This document shows, one piece after another, positions 1 to 8,856 of a DNA stretch of 64,000 bases. The notes beneath the pieces are model-generated. The model was not told the DNA's origin. It was given only the letters and a program-made list of their open reading frames with translations, and did no database searches. How positions within the stretch are numbered: the stretch's first letter is position 1; each line of letters begins with the position of its first letter. The stretch covers positions 558,001 to 622,000 of the forward strand of contig NZ_JBBMQQ010000002.1 of assembly GCF_038900095.1 (NCBI RefSeq), written 5' to 3'. Origin of the DNA: Hoeflea sp038900095. Its GTDB lineage: Bacteria > Pseudomonadota > Alphaproteobacteria > Rhizobiales > Rhizobiaceae. A program made the position numbers and the translations under genes.

Positions 1-407
1 GCATGCTCGGGGTGCCCGAGTTGACGCCGCCCTTCGAAAACCGATCGCTGGTCAAGTACAAGCTCATTGTCGACGAGTTCGGTGGCTGGGCGCTGTTCCA
101 GGAACTGCTGCAGGCCTTGTCTGAAGTGGCTGAGCGGCATGGAAGCGACATTGCCTCGATCGCCAGTAGGGCGGTTCTCGAACGTCCCGGCGTGGCCGCT
201 GTCATTGTCGGTGCGCGCAACCGCAATCATCTCGACCGCAACCTGGCGATCCCGGGCATCGAACTCACCGGGCAGGATTTTGCCCAGATCAATGCCGTGC
301 TGGCGCGGGCCAATCCGGTTCCGGGCGACGTCTACACGCTGGAGCGGGACCGCAACGGCAAGCACGGCTCGGTGATGAAATACAATCTGAACAAAGAGGG
401 GCATTGA
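1..407 (+). CDS. Aldo/keto reductase, C-terminal part (gene cut by window edge)
   Basis: This is the last ~135 residues of an aldo/keto reductase (NADPH-dependent TIM-barrel oxidoreductase); the N-terminal part, including the catalytic Tyr region, lies outside the window. The stretch around VAAVIVGARNRNHLDRNL matches the conserved C-terminal strand and helix of the family, which contacts the cofactor phosphate. The reading frame is open to the first base of the window, so the Met at base 3 is probably internal. The next gene starts three bases after the stop, so the two are likely co-transcribed. The substrate cannot be told from this fragment. Confidence 0.8.
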   Translation, partial: MLGVPELTPPFENRSLVKYKLIVDEFGGWALFQELLQALSEVAERHGSDIASIASRAVLERPGVAAVIVGARNRNHLDRNLAIPGIELTGQDFAQINAVLARANPVPGDVYTLERDRNGKHGSVMKYNLNKEGH

Positions 408-410
408 GCC

Positions 411-815
411 GTGAACCTGATCACGCGCGCGCAGGCTGAAGTCGTCAACCGGCACCATTTTTTCGTGGAATGGTTCACCGGCCGCGGCAGTGAGGCAGAC
501 CTTGCATTTTCACTTCGCGCCTTTGCGCCCGACATGGTGATGATCGAGCCCGACGCCAACACCATCGGCACGGATGAAATCGCGGCGATGATCACCAATG
601 CCCGCGGCAAGCGCCCGGCGGATTTCGAGATCAGGGTGGAAATGATCGCGGCGCGGCAGATCGGAGACGATGTTGCGCTGGTGATCTACGACGAACACCA
701 GGTGATCGAGGGGCAGAAATCTGCCCGCCGCTCGTCCGCGGTGTTCACCGCCGATCCGGATGCACCCGAGGGGGTGGTCTGGCGGCAACTGCAGGAAACC
801 TGGATTTCGACATAA
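411..815 (+). CDS. NTF2-like / DUF4440-type small protein
   Basis: A 134-residue soluble protein with the size and pattern of a SnoaL/NTF2-like cone fold: an N-terminal helix, an acidic centre with DMVMIEPDANTIGTDEI, then a run of beta strands ending in VWRQLQETW. Members act as small hydrolases, isomerases or ligand-binding domains, and nothing here fixes a substrate. The start is GTG three bases after the reductase stop, so translation is probably coupled. Its place between an aldo/keto reductase and a LivK-type binding protein suggests an accessory role in a small-molecule catabolic operon. That is inference. Confidence 0.6.
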   Translation: MNLITRAQAEVVNRHHFFVEWFTGRGSEADLAFSLRAFAPDMVMIEPDANTIGTDEIAAMITNARGKRPADFEIRVEMIAARQIGDDVALVIYDEHQVIEGQKSARRSSAVFTADPDAPEGVVWRQLQETWIST

Positions 816-855
816 CAAAGCGGGCGAGAGAGGCCCCATAACAAGGAGAACGCGA

Positions 856-2112
856 ATGAACATGATCAGGAAATCGGGCCTCGCCATGGCCATGCTCTGC
901 GCCTCGGCACTGAGCTCTCAAGCTTGCGACATCACAATCGGCATGGTGATGGAGCTGACCGGCCCGGCGGGAGCCTACGGGCAGGCCGGCGCGAAATCGG
1001 TGGAAATGGCGTTCCGCGACATCAACGAAGCCGGCGGTGTGCTGGGCTGCGATCTGGTGACTGACACACGTGACAGCCAGAGCCAGGGCAATGTTGCCGT
1101 CGACCAGGCGACGCAGCTGGTCAACGTCAAGCAGGTGCCAGTGGTGATCGGCGGCATCATCTCGTCGGTGTCGATCCCGATTCTGACCTCGGTGACCGCA
1201 GCTGCGGGCGTGGTGCAGGTATCGCCTGCCTCATCCAGCCCGACGCTGACCCAGCTGAGCCGGGAAGGCAAGACCGGGGGCTACTTCTTCCGCACCATCA
1301 CGTCCGATGCGCTGCAGGGGATTGCCGCGGCCAAGTATGCCATTGATTCCGGCCTGAAGAAGCTGGCCATCATTCACGTGAACAATGATTTCGGCCTCAA
1401 CCTGATGCGCGAGTTCACCGCCTCCTACGAAGCGCTTGGCGGCGAGATCACATCGGCGACGCCCTACAACGAGAACCAGCCCAACTACAGCGCCGAAGTC
1501 ACCGCCGCGATGGATGGCGAGCCGGAAGCGCTTTACCTGGTCAGCTATCCGGTGGATGGCGCGACCGTGGCGCGAGCCTGGATCAGCCAGGGCGGACCGC
1601 AGAAGTTCCTGCTCAATGACGGCATGAACTCGACCGATTTCATCGAGGCTGTCGGGGCGCAGTATCTCGAGGGCGCCTACGGCACCTCGTCGGGCACCAC
1701 CGAGACGGAATCGACCAAGTATTTCTATGCCAATTACGAAGCCTTCTCCGGCGGTATTGCACCGTCGGCGCCGGCAGCCGACCGGTCCTATGATGCCGGT
1801 GCGATTGTCGGGCTGGCTGTGGCCAAGGCCGGCAAGGCCGAATCCGACGCCATTCGCGATGCCATCCGTTCGGTGGTCGATCCTGAAGGTGAGGTGATCT
1901 ACGCCGGACCGGAAGAATTCAAGAAGGCGCTGGCGCTGATCAACGAAGGCAAGGCGATCAACTATCAGGGCGTGATCGGAAATGTGTCGTTCGACAAGTA
2001 CGGCGATATTTCCGGCCCGTTCCGCCTGTGGCAGATCAAGGACGGTGAAGTCGTCACGGTTGGCCAGATGACAGCCGCGGATGTGGCCGAGGTGAAAGCC
2101 TCGATGAAATAG
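856..2112 (+). CDS. LivK/AmiC-type ABC transporter substrate-binding protein
   Basis: A 418-residue periplasmic binding protein of the branched-chain amino acid/amide/urea family (type I fold). The chosen ATG follows AAGGAG by seven bases and opens a signal peptide (MNMIRKSGLAMAMLCASALSSQA, cleavage before CDI; shown in part only as the motif). The mature part starts with ITIGMVMELTGPAGAYG, the usual first strand of the family, and includes VPVVIGGIISSVSIP around residue 95. An in-frame upstream start at 760 would add non-signal sequence and is rejected. The permease and ATPase genes are not in the window and probably lie upstream. A strong terminator follows. The ligand is unknown; amides, urea or amino acids are possible. 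Confidence 0.85.
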   Translation: MNMIRKSGLAMAMLCASALSSQACDITIGMVMELTGPAGAYGQAGAKSVEMAFRDINEAGGVLGCDLVTDTRDSQSQGNVAVDQATQLVNVKQVPVVIGGIISSVSIPILTSVTAAAGVVQVSPASSSPTLTQLSREGKTGGYFFRTITSDALQGIAAAKYAIDSGLKKLAIIHVNNDFGLNLMREFTASYEALGGEITSATPYNENQPNYSAEVTAAMDGEPEALYLVSYPVDGATVARAWISQGGPQKFLLNDGMNSTDFIEAVGAQYLEGAYGTSSGTTETESTKYFYANYEAFSGGIAPSAPAADRSYDAGAIVGLAVAKAGKAESDAIRDAIRSVVDPEGEVIYAGPEEFKKALALINEGKAINYQGVIGNVSFDKYGDISGPFRLWQIKDGEVVTVGQMTAADVAEVKASMK

Positions 2113-2117
2113 GTTTT

Positions 2118-2137
2118 GCAGCCGGTTCGCCGGCTGC
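2118..2137 (+). other. Perfect 8-bp hairpin just after the binding-protein gene
   Basis: GCAGCCGG, a TTCG tetraloop and CCGGCTGC form an 8-bp stem with a very stable UUCG loop. It begins five bases after the stop codon and lies directly before the intrinsic terminator. It likely protects the mRNA 3' end or strengthens termination. Confidence 0.6.
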
Positions 2138-2150
2138 ATCAGCCATGGAA

Positions 2151-2180
2151 AAGGGGCGCCCTGATGAGGCGCCCCTTTTT
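2151..2180 (+). terminator. Rho-independent terminator, probably bidirectional
   Basis: A perfect 10-bp stem (AAGGGGCGCC / GGCGCCCCTT) with a 7-base loop ends in a T tract on the plus strand. An A-rich flank on the left gives a T tract on the minus strand too. It separates the binding-protein gene from the convergent membrane-protein gene. Confidence 0.85.
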
Positions 2181-2227
2181 GGTTTTGTAGGTCTTGCGGC
2201 GGATCGCTGTTACCGGAACCCCGGGTA

Positions 2228-2839
2228 TCAGCGGCGCAGGAAGCGCGGCGTCAGCAGATTGACGTCGGTGCCTTCGTCGCGGTGATGTCCGCCGAGGCTT
2301 GCAAACCACCATGCGGCGCCTGCGCCGAGGGCTGCGGCCGCGCCTGCGGCAAAGCCGTACACGACGGTCAGCGTCCGGGTGTATTCGACGACGTTGGCGG
2401 GGATGTCCTCGCCAGTGCCGGTATCAACACCGATGCCTGCAAGCGTTGCGCCAAAGGCAGCGGCGGCGGCGACCGCGATTGTCGACACGGCCCAGACCGA
2501 AAGGCCATGGACGCCATCGCGAAACTCGACTTCGGTCTTGGCTGCGTCACCCCAGCGGCTGCGCATGCGGCCGGCGATATATCCGCCACCGGCGGAGCTT
2601 GCCAGAGCTGTGAGAAACAGCCACAGGCTTGCAACGACAACCTGCCAGGATGGTTCTCCATTGGCCAGCATCGGATCTCCGAGCGCCAGGCCGGCTGTTC
2701 CGCCGAATTGTCCGAGGACGGTGGATGTGGCGATAGCGACGACGCTACCTCCCCATACTGCACCCCATTCGAGATAGGACTGCCCTTGCGGCAGATTATC
2801 CGGATGAACCAGTGCAGTTTTTACGCCTGTCGGTTCCAC
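2228..2839 (-). CDS. Four-helix membrane protein of unknown function
   Basis: A 203-residue protein with a short hydrophilic N-terminus (VHPDNLPQGQSYLEWG) and about four hydrophobic segments near residues 27-47, 68-92, 113-137 and 155-180, followed by a charged tail. The pattern resembles integral membrane proteins of rhizobia usually annotated as hypothetical. The GTG at 2839 is chosen because the longer in-frame start (TTG at 2923) would read the upstream mini-gene out of frame and give a Cys-rich, non-membrane leader. The start lies five bases after the stop of that mini-gene, so translation is probably coupled. No function is assigned. Confidence 0.6.
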   Translation of the reverse strand: MEPTGVKTALVHPDNLPQGQSYLEWGAVWGGSVVAIATSTVLGQFGGTAGLALGDPMLANGEPSWQVVVASLWLFLTALASSAGGGYIAGRMRSRWGDAAKTEVEFRDGVHGLSVWAVSTIAVAAAAAFGATLAGIGVDTGTGEDIPANVVEYTRTLTVVYGFAAGAAAALGAGAAWWFASLGGHHRDEGTDVNLLTPRFLRR

Positions 2840-2843
2840 GTTC

Positions 2844-2918
2844 TTACCGCAGGCCGAGCAGGGACAGGATGAACATGACAACGACCACAAGGCCGACCAG
2901 ATAAATGATACCGTGCAT
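2844..2918 (-). CDS. 24-residue single-span membrane miniprotein
   Basis: An ATG preceded by AAAGGAGAT starts a 24-codon frame that reads MHGIIYLVGLVVVVMFILS and then LLGLR. It is almost entirely hydrophobic with a basic end, typical of a small single-span inner membrane protein. It ends five bases before the GTG of the larger membrane-protein gene and overlaps the spurious N-terminal extension of that frame. The strong ribosome-binding site, clean frame and close spacing favour a real gene. It may be a subunit or regulator of the downstream protein, or a translational leader. Confidence 0.6.
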   Translation of the reverse strand: MHGIIYLVGLVVVVMFILSLLGLR

Positions 2919-3097
2919 TTCAAATCTCCTTTGATCTTTTTCAGGCCAGCAGCAAATGTCTGCCCCTCGGGCCAACAACGTGGAGCGCGTGGTAAAGTTC
3001 CCGAGAGCGGATTTGACAGGTCGGATGTCGCAGAGTTCCGCGATGCCTCGCGGTGCCGGAAAGAGCTGTGCTCTTTGATCGGTTCGTGATGGTGGGC

Positions 3098-3802
3098 CTA
3101 CCGCGTGAAGCTGTTGAACCAGTGCTGGTAGAGGCTTTCACGCACGCGGGCGAGGGCCGTTTCCGCTGCGGCAAGATCGTCAAGGATCCCGTCTGCGTTG
3201 CCGCCGATATGTTCGCGCAGCATTTCTTCGCAATTGTCGATTTCATACCAGCCGGCAAGCGTGGCGCTATCGAGTTCGGCATGGAACTGAACGGAGTGCG
3301 CAGTTCCGCCCCAGATCATGGCCTGAACGGCACAGCGGGCAGAAGAGGCCAGGATCTCGGCTCCAGCCGGCACTCTGCTGACTTCCGCAGTGTGCCATTG
3401 AAAGCATCCCGGCTTTTCGGGGAGACCGTCGAACATCGGCGGGTTGCCGCGTTTTTCGACATGCATGAATCCGACCTCGGGTTTTGCTGCCGGAGCGACT
3501 TCGCCGCCGAGCGCATGCGCCAGCAACTGGTGGCCGAGGCAGATCCCGAAATAGGGCAGTTTGCGCCCCAGAACGGCCTCGCGGATCAGGTCGATTTCAC
3601 GGGCCAGCCATGGCAATTCACCGGCTTCCCAAACCTGCATCGGCCCGCCCAGCACCCAGAGCCCGTCGATGCCGTTCAGGTCAGCGTTAGCAATCTCGTC
3701 GGGCGCGATGCAGGCCATCAGTTGATGGCCGTCGCGGGCAAAGAGAGGCCTGAAACCGCCGGCATGCTCTTTGTCGGAATGCTGAATGACGAGGATGCGC
3801 AT
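3098..3802 (-). CDS. Class I glutamine amidotransferase-like protein
   Basis: A 234-residue stand-alone class I glutamine amidotransferase domain. The nucleophile Cys88 sits in YFGICLGHQLLAHALGG and the catalytic pair is H174 and E176 in VQFHAELD, so the triad is intact. An early LWVLGGPMQVWE matches the oxyanion-hole strand. The start is taken at MRILVIQHSD because the upstream extension has no family similarity. Relatives hydrolyse glutamine or gamma-glutamyl conjugates; no synthetase partner is adjacent. It lies 62 bases downstream of a choline-kinase-like gene on the same strand, so the two likely form an operon. Confidence 0.8.
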   Translation of the reverse strand: MRILVIQHSDKEHAGGFRPLFARDGHQLMACIAPDEIANADLNGIDGLWVLGGPMQVWEAGELPWLAREIDLIREAVLGRKLPYFGICLGHQLLAHALGGEVAPAAKPEVGFMHVEKRGNPPMFDGLPEKPGCFQWHTAEVSRVPAGAEILASSARCAVQAMIWGGTAHSVQFHAELDSATLAGWYEIDNCEEMLREHIGGNADGILDDLAAAETALARVRESLYQHWFNSFTR

Positions 3803-3864
3803 CGGCGTGACCAGATGGGAGGTGGATGTCTGCCCCGGCTGGGCGGACGTTTGTCTGCGGATTC

Positions 3865-4776
3865 TCAGTTTGTCTGCAAGGTCTTCAGGCTGTCGGCGAA
3901 CGTGCCGCTCGCCATCAGCTTCCTGCAGCGGGCGAAGCGGCCATCGGCATAGGCCCGGAAATCTTCCACCGGATTGCCGTTGGCAAGCTGGATCAGCCCC
4001 CAGAGCGTCCACAGCAGATCGCACATCGCCTTGTAGATGATCATGCGGGCCCGGTCGGCGGCTTTGGGTTCTCCACCGGAATAGGCCTCGAGCAGCGCCT
4101 GATCCTGGGCGGCATCAAACTCGCCTTCGACGGAGAGATCGCCGAGATCCCACATCGGGTCATTCATTCCGGAATATTCCCAGTCGACGATGTAGATGCG
4201 CTCGCCGGTGTCGAGGAAATTCTCGCAGAGAGGGTCACAGTGGCAGGCAACCAGCGGGACCGGGTTTCGCGCCAGCGCCGCCCGCACGGTCTGCGCCTCG
4301 CCGACCACGTCATGGTAGCCATCGGGCAGCGCCACATCCTTGGTCGACAGGATTGCGAGGTACTCGTCGATCATGGCGAAGAGTTCAAAGGTGAAGGGAA
4401 ACCTGGCGCCGGATGTGTGCAGGCGCCGGAAAGCCTCGCCGGCGCGGCGGACAGCGCCGATGTCGTTGCGGAAACCAGTCGGCGTCATGGTGATGGCGCC
4501 GTCGATGAAGCGGGTGGCCATGACACCGGTTTCAGGGTCGGCGTGGATGACGTCAGGACTGACACCGGCATCGGCGGCGGCCCGGGCGGAGACGGCCTCG
4601 TGCGCCCGGTTGATGTATTCCTCCGTCCCGGCACCCGGTAGCCGCACACAGGCATCGCCCACGCGGAACACCAGGTTGGTCAAGCCTCCCAGCCGTTCGA
4701 CCGGGCCAGTGTAGCCTGAGAGCGAGGGAATCGCGGAAAGGCTGGCGCGCAACAGTTTCTCGGTTTCATCTGACAT
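3865..4776 (-). CDS. Choline-kinase-like (LicA/APH-fold) phosphotransferase
   Basis: A 303-residue kinase-fold protein. The phosphate loop is around GGLTNLVFRVG (residues 30-40). The Brenner motif ACHCDPLCENF carries H179, D181 and N186, and the metal-binding Asp198 sits in IVDWEYSG. Such enzymes phosphorylate choline, ethanolamine, amino alcohols or aminoglycosides; the WEYSG pattern is closest to the choline/ethanolamine type. AGGAGG lies nine bases before the ATG at 4776. It is first in an operon with the amidotransferase and divergent from the methyltransferase. A second protein of the same family is at 7957-8853, and the shared neighbourhood suggests a related substrate. Confidence 0.8.
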   Translation of the reverse strand: MSDETEKLLRASLSAIPSLSGYTGPVERLGGLTNLVFRVGDACVRLPGAGTEEYINRAHEAVSARAAADAGVSPDVIHADPETGVMATRFIDGAITMTPTGFRNDIGAVRRAGEAFRRLHTSGARFPFTFELFAMIDEYLAILSTKDVALPDGYHDVVGEAQTVRAALARNPVPLVACHCDPLCENFLDTGERIYIVDWEYSGMNDPMWDLGDLSVEGEFDAAQDQALLEAYSGGEPKAADRARMIIYKAMCDLLWTLWGLIQLANGNPVEDFRAYADGRFARCRKLMASGTFADSLKTLQTN

Positions 4777-4878
4777 GGCGGTGCGCCTCCTTTTTCCCAT
4801 TGATTAATGCCGGTACAGTTCCACAAAGTCGTTGAAATGGCTATGGTAACCGGCAACAGAATGACAGTGGAGCGCAAT

Positions 4879-5511
4879 ATGACGACCGACGACAAGACAG
4901 CCCGGCTGGGTGCCGTGTACCAGGCCGAGAGCGCAGAGGATGTCGCACGCGTCTACGATGAATGGGCAGAGAACTATGACAGCGACATGTCGCTTGCCGG
5001 CTATCGGCATCCTGCCATCTCGCTGGCCATTCTCGCCCGCCACGTTCCGAAAGACGCCTCTCCATTGCTTGATGCCGGTGCCGGTACCGGGCTGATCGGG
5101 GAATGGCTGGCGATTACCGGGTACACCCACGTTGAAGGGCTCGACCTGTCCCAAGGCATGCTCGCGGTGGCCGGGCGCAAGGGCGTCTACAAGGCGCTGC
5201 ACCAGGCAGCGCTCGGCACGACGTTGCCGTTTGCCGACAATCATTTTGCCGCGATCATATCCGCCGGCGTTTTCACGTCCGGTCACGTTGGTGTCGAAGG
5301 CCTTGATGACCTCCTGCGCATATGCAGGCCCGGCGGCGTGATCGTGCTGACGATCAAGGATGTGCTGTGGCAGGAGAGCTTCAACCGGCGTTTCGCCGAA
5401 CTTGAGGCGGCGGGAACGATCAGGCTGATTGACGATACTGGGCCCTATGTCTCGATGCCCGGCGAGGAAGGAACCACGCCGAGCCGTTGTGTTGCGCTGA
5501 AGGTGAGCTGA
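4879..5511 (+). CDS. Class I SAM-dependent methyltransferase
   Basis: A 210-residue Rossmann-fold methyltransferase. Motif I is LLDAGAGTG at residues 63-71, followed by an acidic residue in VEGLDLSQGM, then PFADNHFAAIIS and GGVIVLTIK as later motifs. The N-terminal VYDEWAENYD is typical of small-molecule methyltransferases. The ATG at 4879 has GGAG six bases upstream; earlier in-frame starts at 4807 and 4861 lack a good site. It is divergent from the choline-kinase-like gene, which would fit methylation of an amine, but the substrate is unknown. Confidence 0.8.
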   Translation: MTTDDKTARLGAVYQAESAEDVARVYDEWAENYDSDMSLAGYRHPAISLAILARHVPKDASPLLDAGAGTGLIGEWLAITGYTHVEGLDLSQGMLAVAGRKGVYKALHQAALGTTLPFADNHFAAIISAGVFTSGHVGVEGLDDLLRICRPGGVIVLTIKDVLWQESFNRRFAELEAAGTIRLIDDTGPYVSMPGEEGTTPSRCVALKVS

Positions 5512-5518
5512 AACCGGC

Positions 5519-7960
5519 TCAGGCTCTGACCTTGGCGTTGGCCGGATCGAAGAAGGGTTTCAGGCCGATCGTGGCCGGAACCCGGTCGAGCGCGATGACC
5601 AGTTCGTAATTGCCGTCTTCGAGGAATTCCTTCGATACGCCGGCCTCGTTGCGGACATAGCCGTAGCCGACGCTCTTGCCGATGGTGTAGCCGTAGCCGC
5701 CCGATGTCAGGTAGCCGACCGGTTCGCCATTGCGCAAGATGGTTTCGCGCCCGACCAGAACAGCATCTGGATCATCGATGATGAAGCCGGCAAAGCGCTT
5801 GGTCAGCGGCTGGCCGGCGACCGCCTTGAGCGCTGCTTCGCCGATGAAACCGGTGTTGGAATTTTTCCGTACCGCCCAGCCAAGACCAGCCTCCTGCGGC
5901 GTGTCGTTGGGAGTGATGTCGGAGCCCCAGGCACGGTAGCCCTTTTCCAGGCGCAAGGATTCCAGCGCGCGGTAACCGATGGGGCGAATGTCCCAGGCTT
6001 GGCCGGCCTGCATCAAGGCATCGAAGACCTCGCCGATGGCCCCGATCGGGATATGCAATTCCCAGCCAAGCTCACCGACATAGGTGACGCGCAGCGCCCG
6101 AACCCTGCTGCCGGCAATGTCGATCTCGCGGACGTGACCGAACGGGAATGCCTCGTTGGAGACATCGGCCGATGTGACCTTCTCGAGAACGTCACGGGCG
6201 TGCGGTCCCATCAGCGAAAGCGTGCCGTATTCCTCGGTGATATCATCGATGCGGACATCGGTGCCGTCGGGCACGTGTTCCTGGATCCAGGCCAGATCAT
6301 GGGTGCGGAAACCGGTGCCGGTGACGACATAGAACCTGTCATCCGCCAGCCGTGCGACGGTCAGGTCCGCCTCGATGCCGCCCCTGGTGTTGAGCAGCTG
6401 GGTGTAGGTCAGGCGACCGACCGGTTTTGCCACGTCATTGGCGCAGATATGGCTGAGGGCCGCAAGCGCGTCAGGGCCGCTGACCTCGTATTTGGCAAAC
6501 GAGGACTGGTCGAAGACCCCGACCTTTTCGCGGACATGGCGGTGCTCGTCGCCGACCGCGTCAAACCAGTTCTGGCGGCCCATGGTGGGAATGTCGCGCG
6601 GTTCCATGCCTTCTGGCGCGAACCAGTTGGGGCGTTCCCAGCCCAGCTTGGAGCCGAAGACAGCGCGGTGGGTCTTGAGCCGGTCATAGAGTGGCGAGAC
6701 GATGCGCGGCCGCCCGCTCTCGTACTCGACATGCGGAAAGCCGATCTCGTAATGCTTGCCATAGGCTTCCAGCGTCCGGTCGTTGACCCATTGGCGGTCC
6801 TTGTGCATCTCGGCAAAGCGGCGGATATCGACAACCCAGAGATCGAGCGGGGCCTCGCCGTCGATCACCCATTGCGCCAGAACCCAGCCGGCGCCGCCGC
6901 CTGAAGCAATGCCGAAGGCGTTGAATCCTGCGCCGACGAACATGTTAGAGCATTCGGGCGCCGGGCCAAGAATGAAGTTGCCGTCGGGTGTGAAGCTCTC
7001 CGGTCCGTTGATCATCTGCTTGACGCCGACATTTTCGAGCGCCGGAACCCGCTCGATTGCCTGCATCATGTGCTGTTCGAAATGGTCGTAGTCGTCATCG
7101 AACAGCTGGAACTCGAAATCATTGGGGACGTCGCCGGTGGTCCAGCCTTGCGGGTTGGGCTCGTAACCCCCGAAGGACAGGCCGCCGACCTCTTCCTTGA
7201 AATAGGTGCGGCGGTCGGGATCGCGGATGGTTGGCGCGTCGCTCGACAGGCCGTCGATCTTCTCGGTGATGACATACTGGTGCTTGACCGGCTGCAACGG
7301 CACATTGATGCCGGCCATGGCGCCGATCTGGCGGGCCCATTGCCCGGCGCAATTGACCACCTTGTCGCAGGCGATGTCGCCCTTGTCGGTCTTTACCGCG
7401 AGGATGCGGCCGTCCTTCATGTCGAAACCTGTAACGCGCACATGTTCGAAGATTTTCGCGCCGTGCATGCGCGCGCCCTTGGCCAGTGACTGGGTGATGT
7501 CGGAGGGGCTGGCCTGGCCGTCGGTGGGCAGCCAGCTGGCGCCAACAAGGTCGTCGACCTGCATCAACGGGAACATCGCCTTGGCTTCCTGCGGCGAGAG
7601 CAGGTGCATGTCCATGCCGAAGCTCTGCGCGGTGGTGGCAAGCCGGCGGTATTCGGTCCAGCGGTCCTGATTGGTGGCAAGCCGCAGGCAGCCCGACATT
7701 TTCCAGCCGGTTTCAAGACCTGTCTCCTGGTCGAGTCGCTTGTACAGATCGACAGAGTATTTGAGCACCTTGGTGATCGAGGCCGAGGAGCGCAATTGGC
7801 CGACGAGACCTGCGGCGTGCCAGGTCGAGCCGGAAGTCAGCTGTCCCTGCTCGAGCAGGATGACATCGGCCTTGTGGTCACGGGCAAGATGGTAGGCCGT
7901 GGAACAACCGATGATGCCGCCGCCGATAACGACGATTTGGGCCCGGTCCGGGAGTGTCAT
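5519..7960 (-). CDS. Dimethylglycine/sarcosine dehydrogenase-type FAD and folate oxidoreductase
   Basis: An 813-residue two-part enzyme. The N-terminal D-amino-acid-oxidase fold has GGGIIG at residues 13-18 and TSGSTWHAAGL, where H48 corresponds to the His that carries covalent FAD in dimethylglycine dehydrogenase. From about residue 425 a GcvT-like tetrahydrofolate-binding domain and its C-terminal barrel follow. Length and order match dimethylglycine/sarcosine dehydrogenases, which demethylate N-methyl groups and pass formaldehyde to folate. The ATG at 7960 overlaps the upstream kinase gene by four bases. Its place downstream of a betaine-type ABC transporter supports a role in betaine or dimethylglycine breakdown; the exact substrate is inferred. 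Confidence 0.85.
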   Translation of the reverse strand: MTLPDRAQIVVIGGGIIGCSTAYHLARDHKADVILLEQGQLTSGSTWHAAGLVGQLRSSASITKVLKYSVDLYKRLDQETGLETGWKMSGCLRLATNQDRWTEYRRLATTAQSFGMDMHLLSPQEAKAMFPLMQVDDLVGASWLPTDGQASPSDITQSLAKGARMHGAKIFEHVRVTGFDMKDGRILAVKTDKGDIACDKVVNCAGQWARQIGAMAGINVPLQPVKHQYVITEKIDGLSSDAPTIRDPDRRTYFKEEVGGLSFGGYEPNPQGWTTGDVPNDFEFQLFDDDYDHFEQHMMQAIERVPALENVGVKQMINGPESFTPDGNFILGPAPECSNMFVGAGFNAFGIASGGGAGWVLAQWVIDGEAPLDLWVVDIRRFAEMHKDRQWVNDRTLEAYGKHYEIGFPHVEYESGRPRIVSPLYDRLKTHRAVFGSKLGWERPNWFAPEGMEPRDIPTMGRQNWFDAVGDEHRHVREKVGVFDQSSFAKYEVSGPDALAALSHICANDVAKPVGRLTYTQLLNTRGGIEADLTVARLADDRFYVVTGTGFRTHDLAWIQEHVPDGTDVRIDDITEEYGTLSLMGPHARDVLEKVTSADVSNEAFPFGHVREIDIAGSRVRALRVTYVGELGWELHIPIGAIGEVFDALMQAGQAWDIRPIGYRALESLRLEKGYRAWGSDITPNDTPQEAGLGWAVRKNSNTGFIGEAALKAVAGQPLTKRFAGFIIDDPDAVLVGRETILRNGEPVGYLTSGGYGYTIGKSVGYGYVRNEAGVSKEFLEDGNYELVIALDRVPATIGLKPFFDPANAKVRA

Positions 7961-8853
7961 GATGATGTCTTTCCATAGGTCGAATGGTACTGGTCGAGAG
8001 CCGCGTCCAGACGAGCGAGGTTCTCTGCGGTATAGGTTTCGTAGTTGGCGCCGGGCGCATCGAGGTAGAGTTCGGAAACAAGGCTCCACATGGTCTCGCG
8101 CAAGAGCGAGGCGCATTGCATGGCGTGCAATGAGCGGGTGACGGCCCGGTCGGGCGGGAAGCCCAAAGCTATTTCCAGCAAGGCGTGAGCCTCGTCCTGG
8201 TTCATTTCGGCATTCGAAGCGGCTCCGGCAATGTCGAACATGGCCGTCGAAAACCCGGCATATTCAAAATCGATCAGCCAGAGCCGGTCCCCGTCATCGA
8301 GGAAATTGGCGGGCAGCAGATCATTGTGCCCGAAAATGATTGGCAGCGGGCTTTGAACGGCTTCAAGCCGGTCGGAGAGCTCGAGCCAGCCGGGCAACCG
8401 GTCGGCCATCCGGGAGCCGCCCTTGCCCAATGTCCGGGCATAATCGCGAATGACGTGGAACACCCAGAACATGAAGCCCGGGCCCTCGACATGGCGCGGC
8501 ATGGAGGCGTGAAAATCACGGATCAGGCGGCCGATGCGTTCGGCGTTGGCGCGCACATCAGCTGCGTCGAAGGTGCGGGCTTCGATGAAGGCCGAAACCA
8601 TGATGCCTGGTTCGGAATATTCGACGCGGGGTGCAAAGCCGGCCTCGTGCGCCGCACGTGCGGTCATGACCTCCCGGTGACGATCCACATGATGGAACAG
8701 GTAATCCTGTCCCAGCCGGACGACATGACGGCCGGCCGTGTCCCTGACCAGCCAGCTTTCGTTGCTCAGGCCGCCGGTCAGCGGTTCGATGTCGATGGCC
8801 CCGGAAAAGCAGGGCAGGGCGCGGATACGGTCGAGAGAGGCGTTGTCGGTCAT
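7957..8853 (-). CDS. Second choline-kinase-like phosphotransferase
   Basis: A 298-residue APH/ChoK-fold protein. Around residues 26-37 it has the nucleotide loop (LTGGLSNESWLV). The catalytic motif FGHNDLLPANF carries H176, D178 and N183, and D195 lies in LIDFEYAG. This is the LicA/choline-kinase signature. It is the paralogue of the protein at 3865-4776 but not a close copy. It starts three bases after the permease gene and its stop overlaps the dehydrogenase start, so it is embedded in the transport-catabolism operon. A kinase in a betaine catabolic operon is unusual; it may phosphorylate choline or a related amino alcohol. Confidence 0.82.
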   Translation of the reverse strand: MTDNASLDRIRALPCFSGAIDIEPLTGGLSNESWLVRDTAGRHVVRLGQDYLFHHVDRHREVMTARAAHEAGFAPRVEYSEPGIMVSAFIEARTFDAADVRANAERIGRLIRDFHASMPRHVEGPGFMFWVFHVIRDYARTLGKGGSRMADRLPGWLELSDRLEAVQSPLPIIFGHNDLLPANFLDDGDRLWLIDFEYAGFSTAMFDIAGAASNAEMNQDEAHALLEIALGFPPDRAVTRSLHAMQCASLLRETMWSLVSELYLDAPGANYETYTAENLARLDAALDQYHSTYGKTSS

Positions 8854-8856
8854 GGG

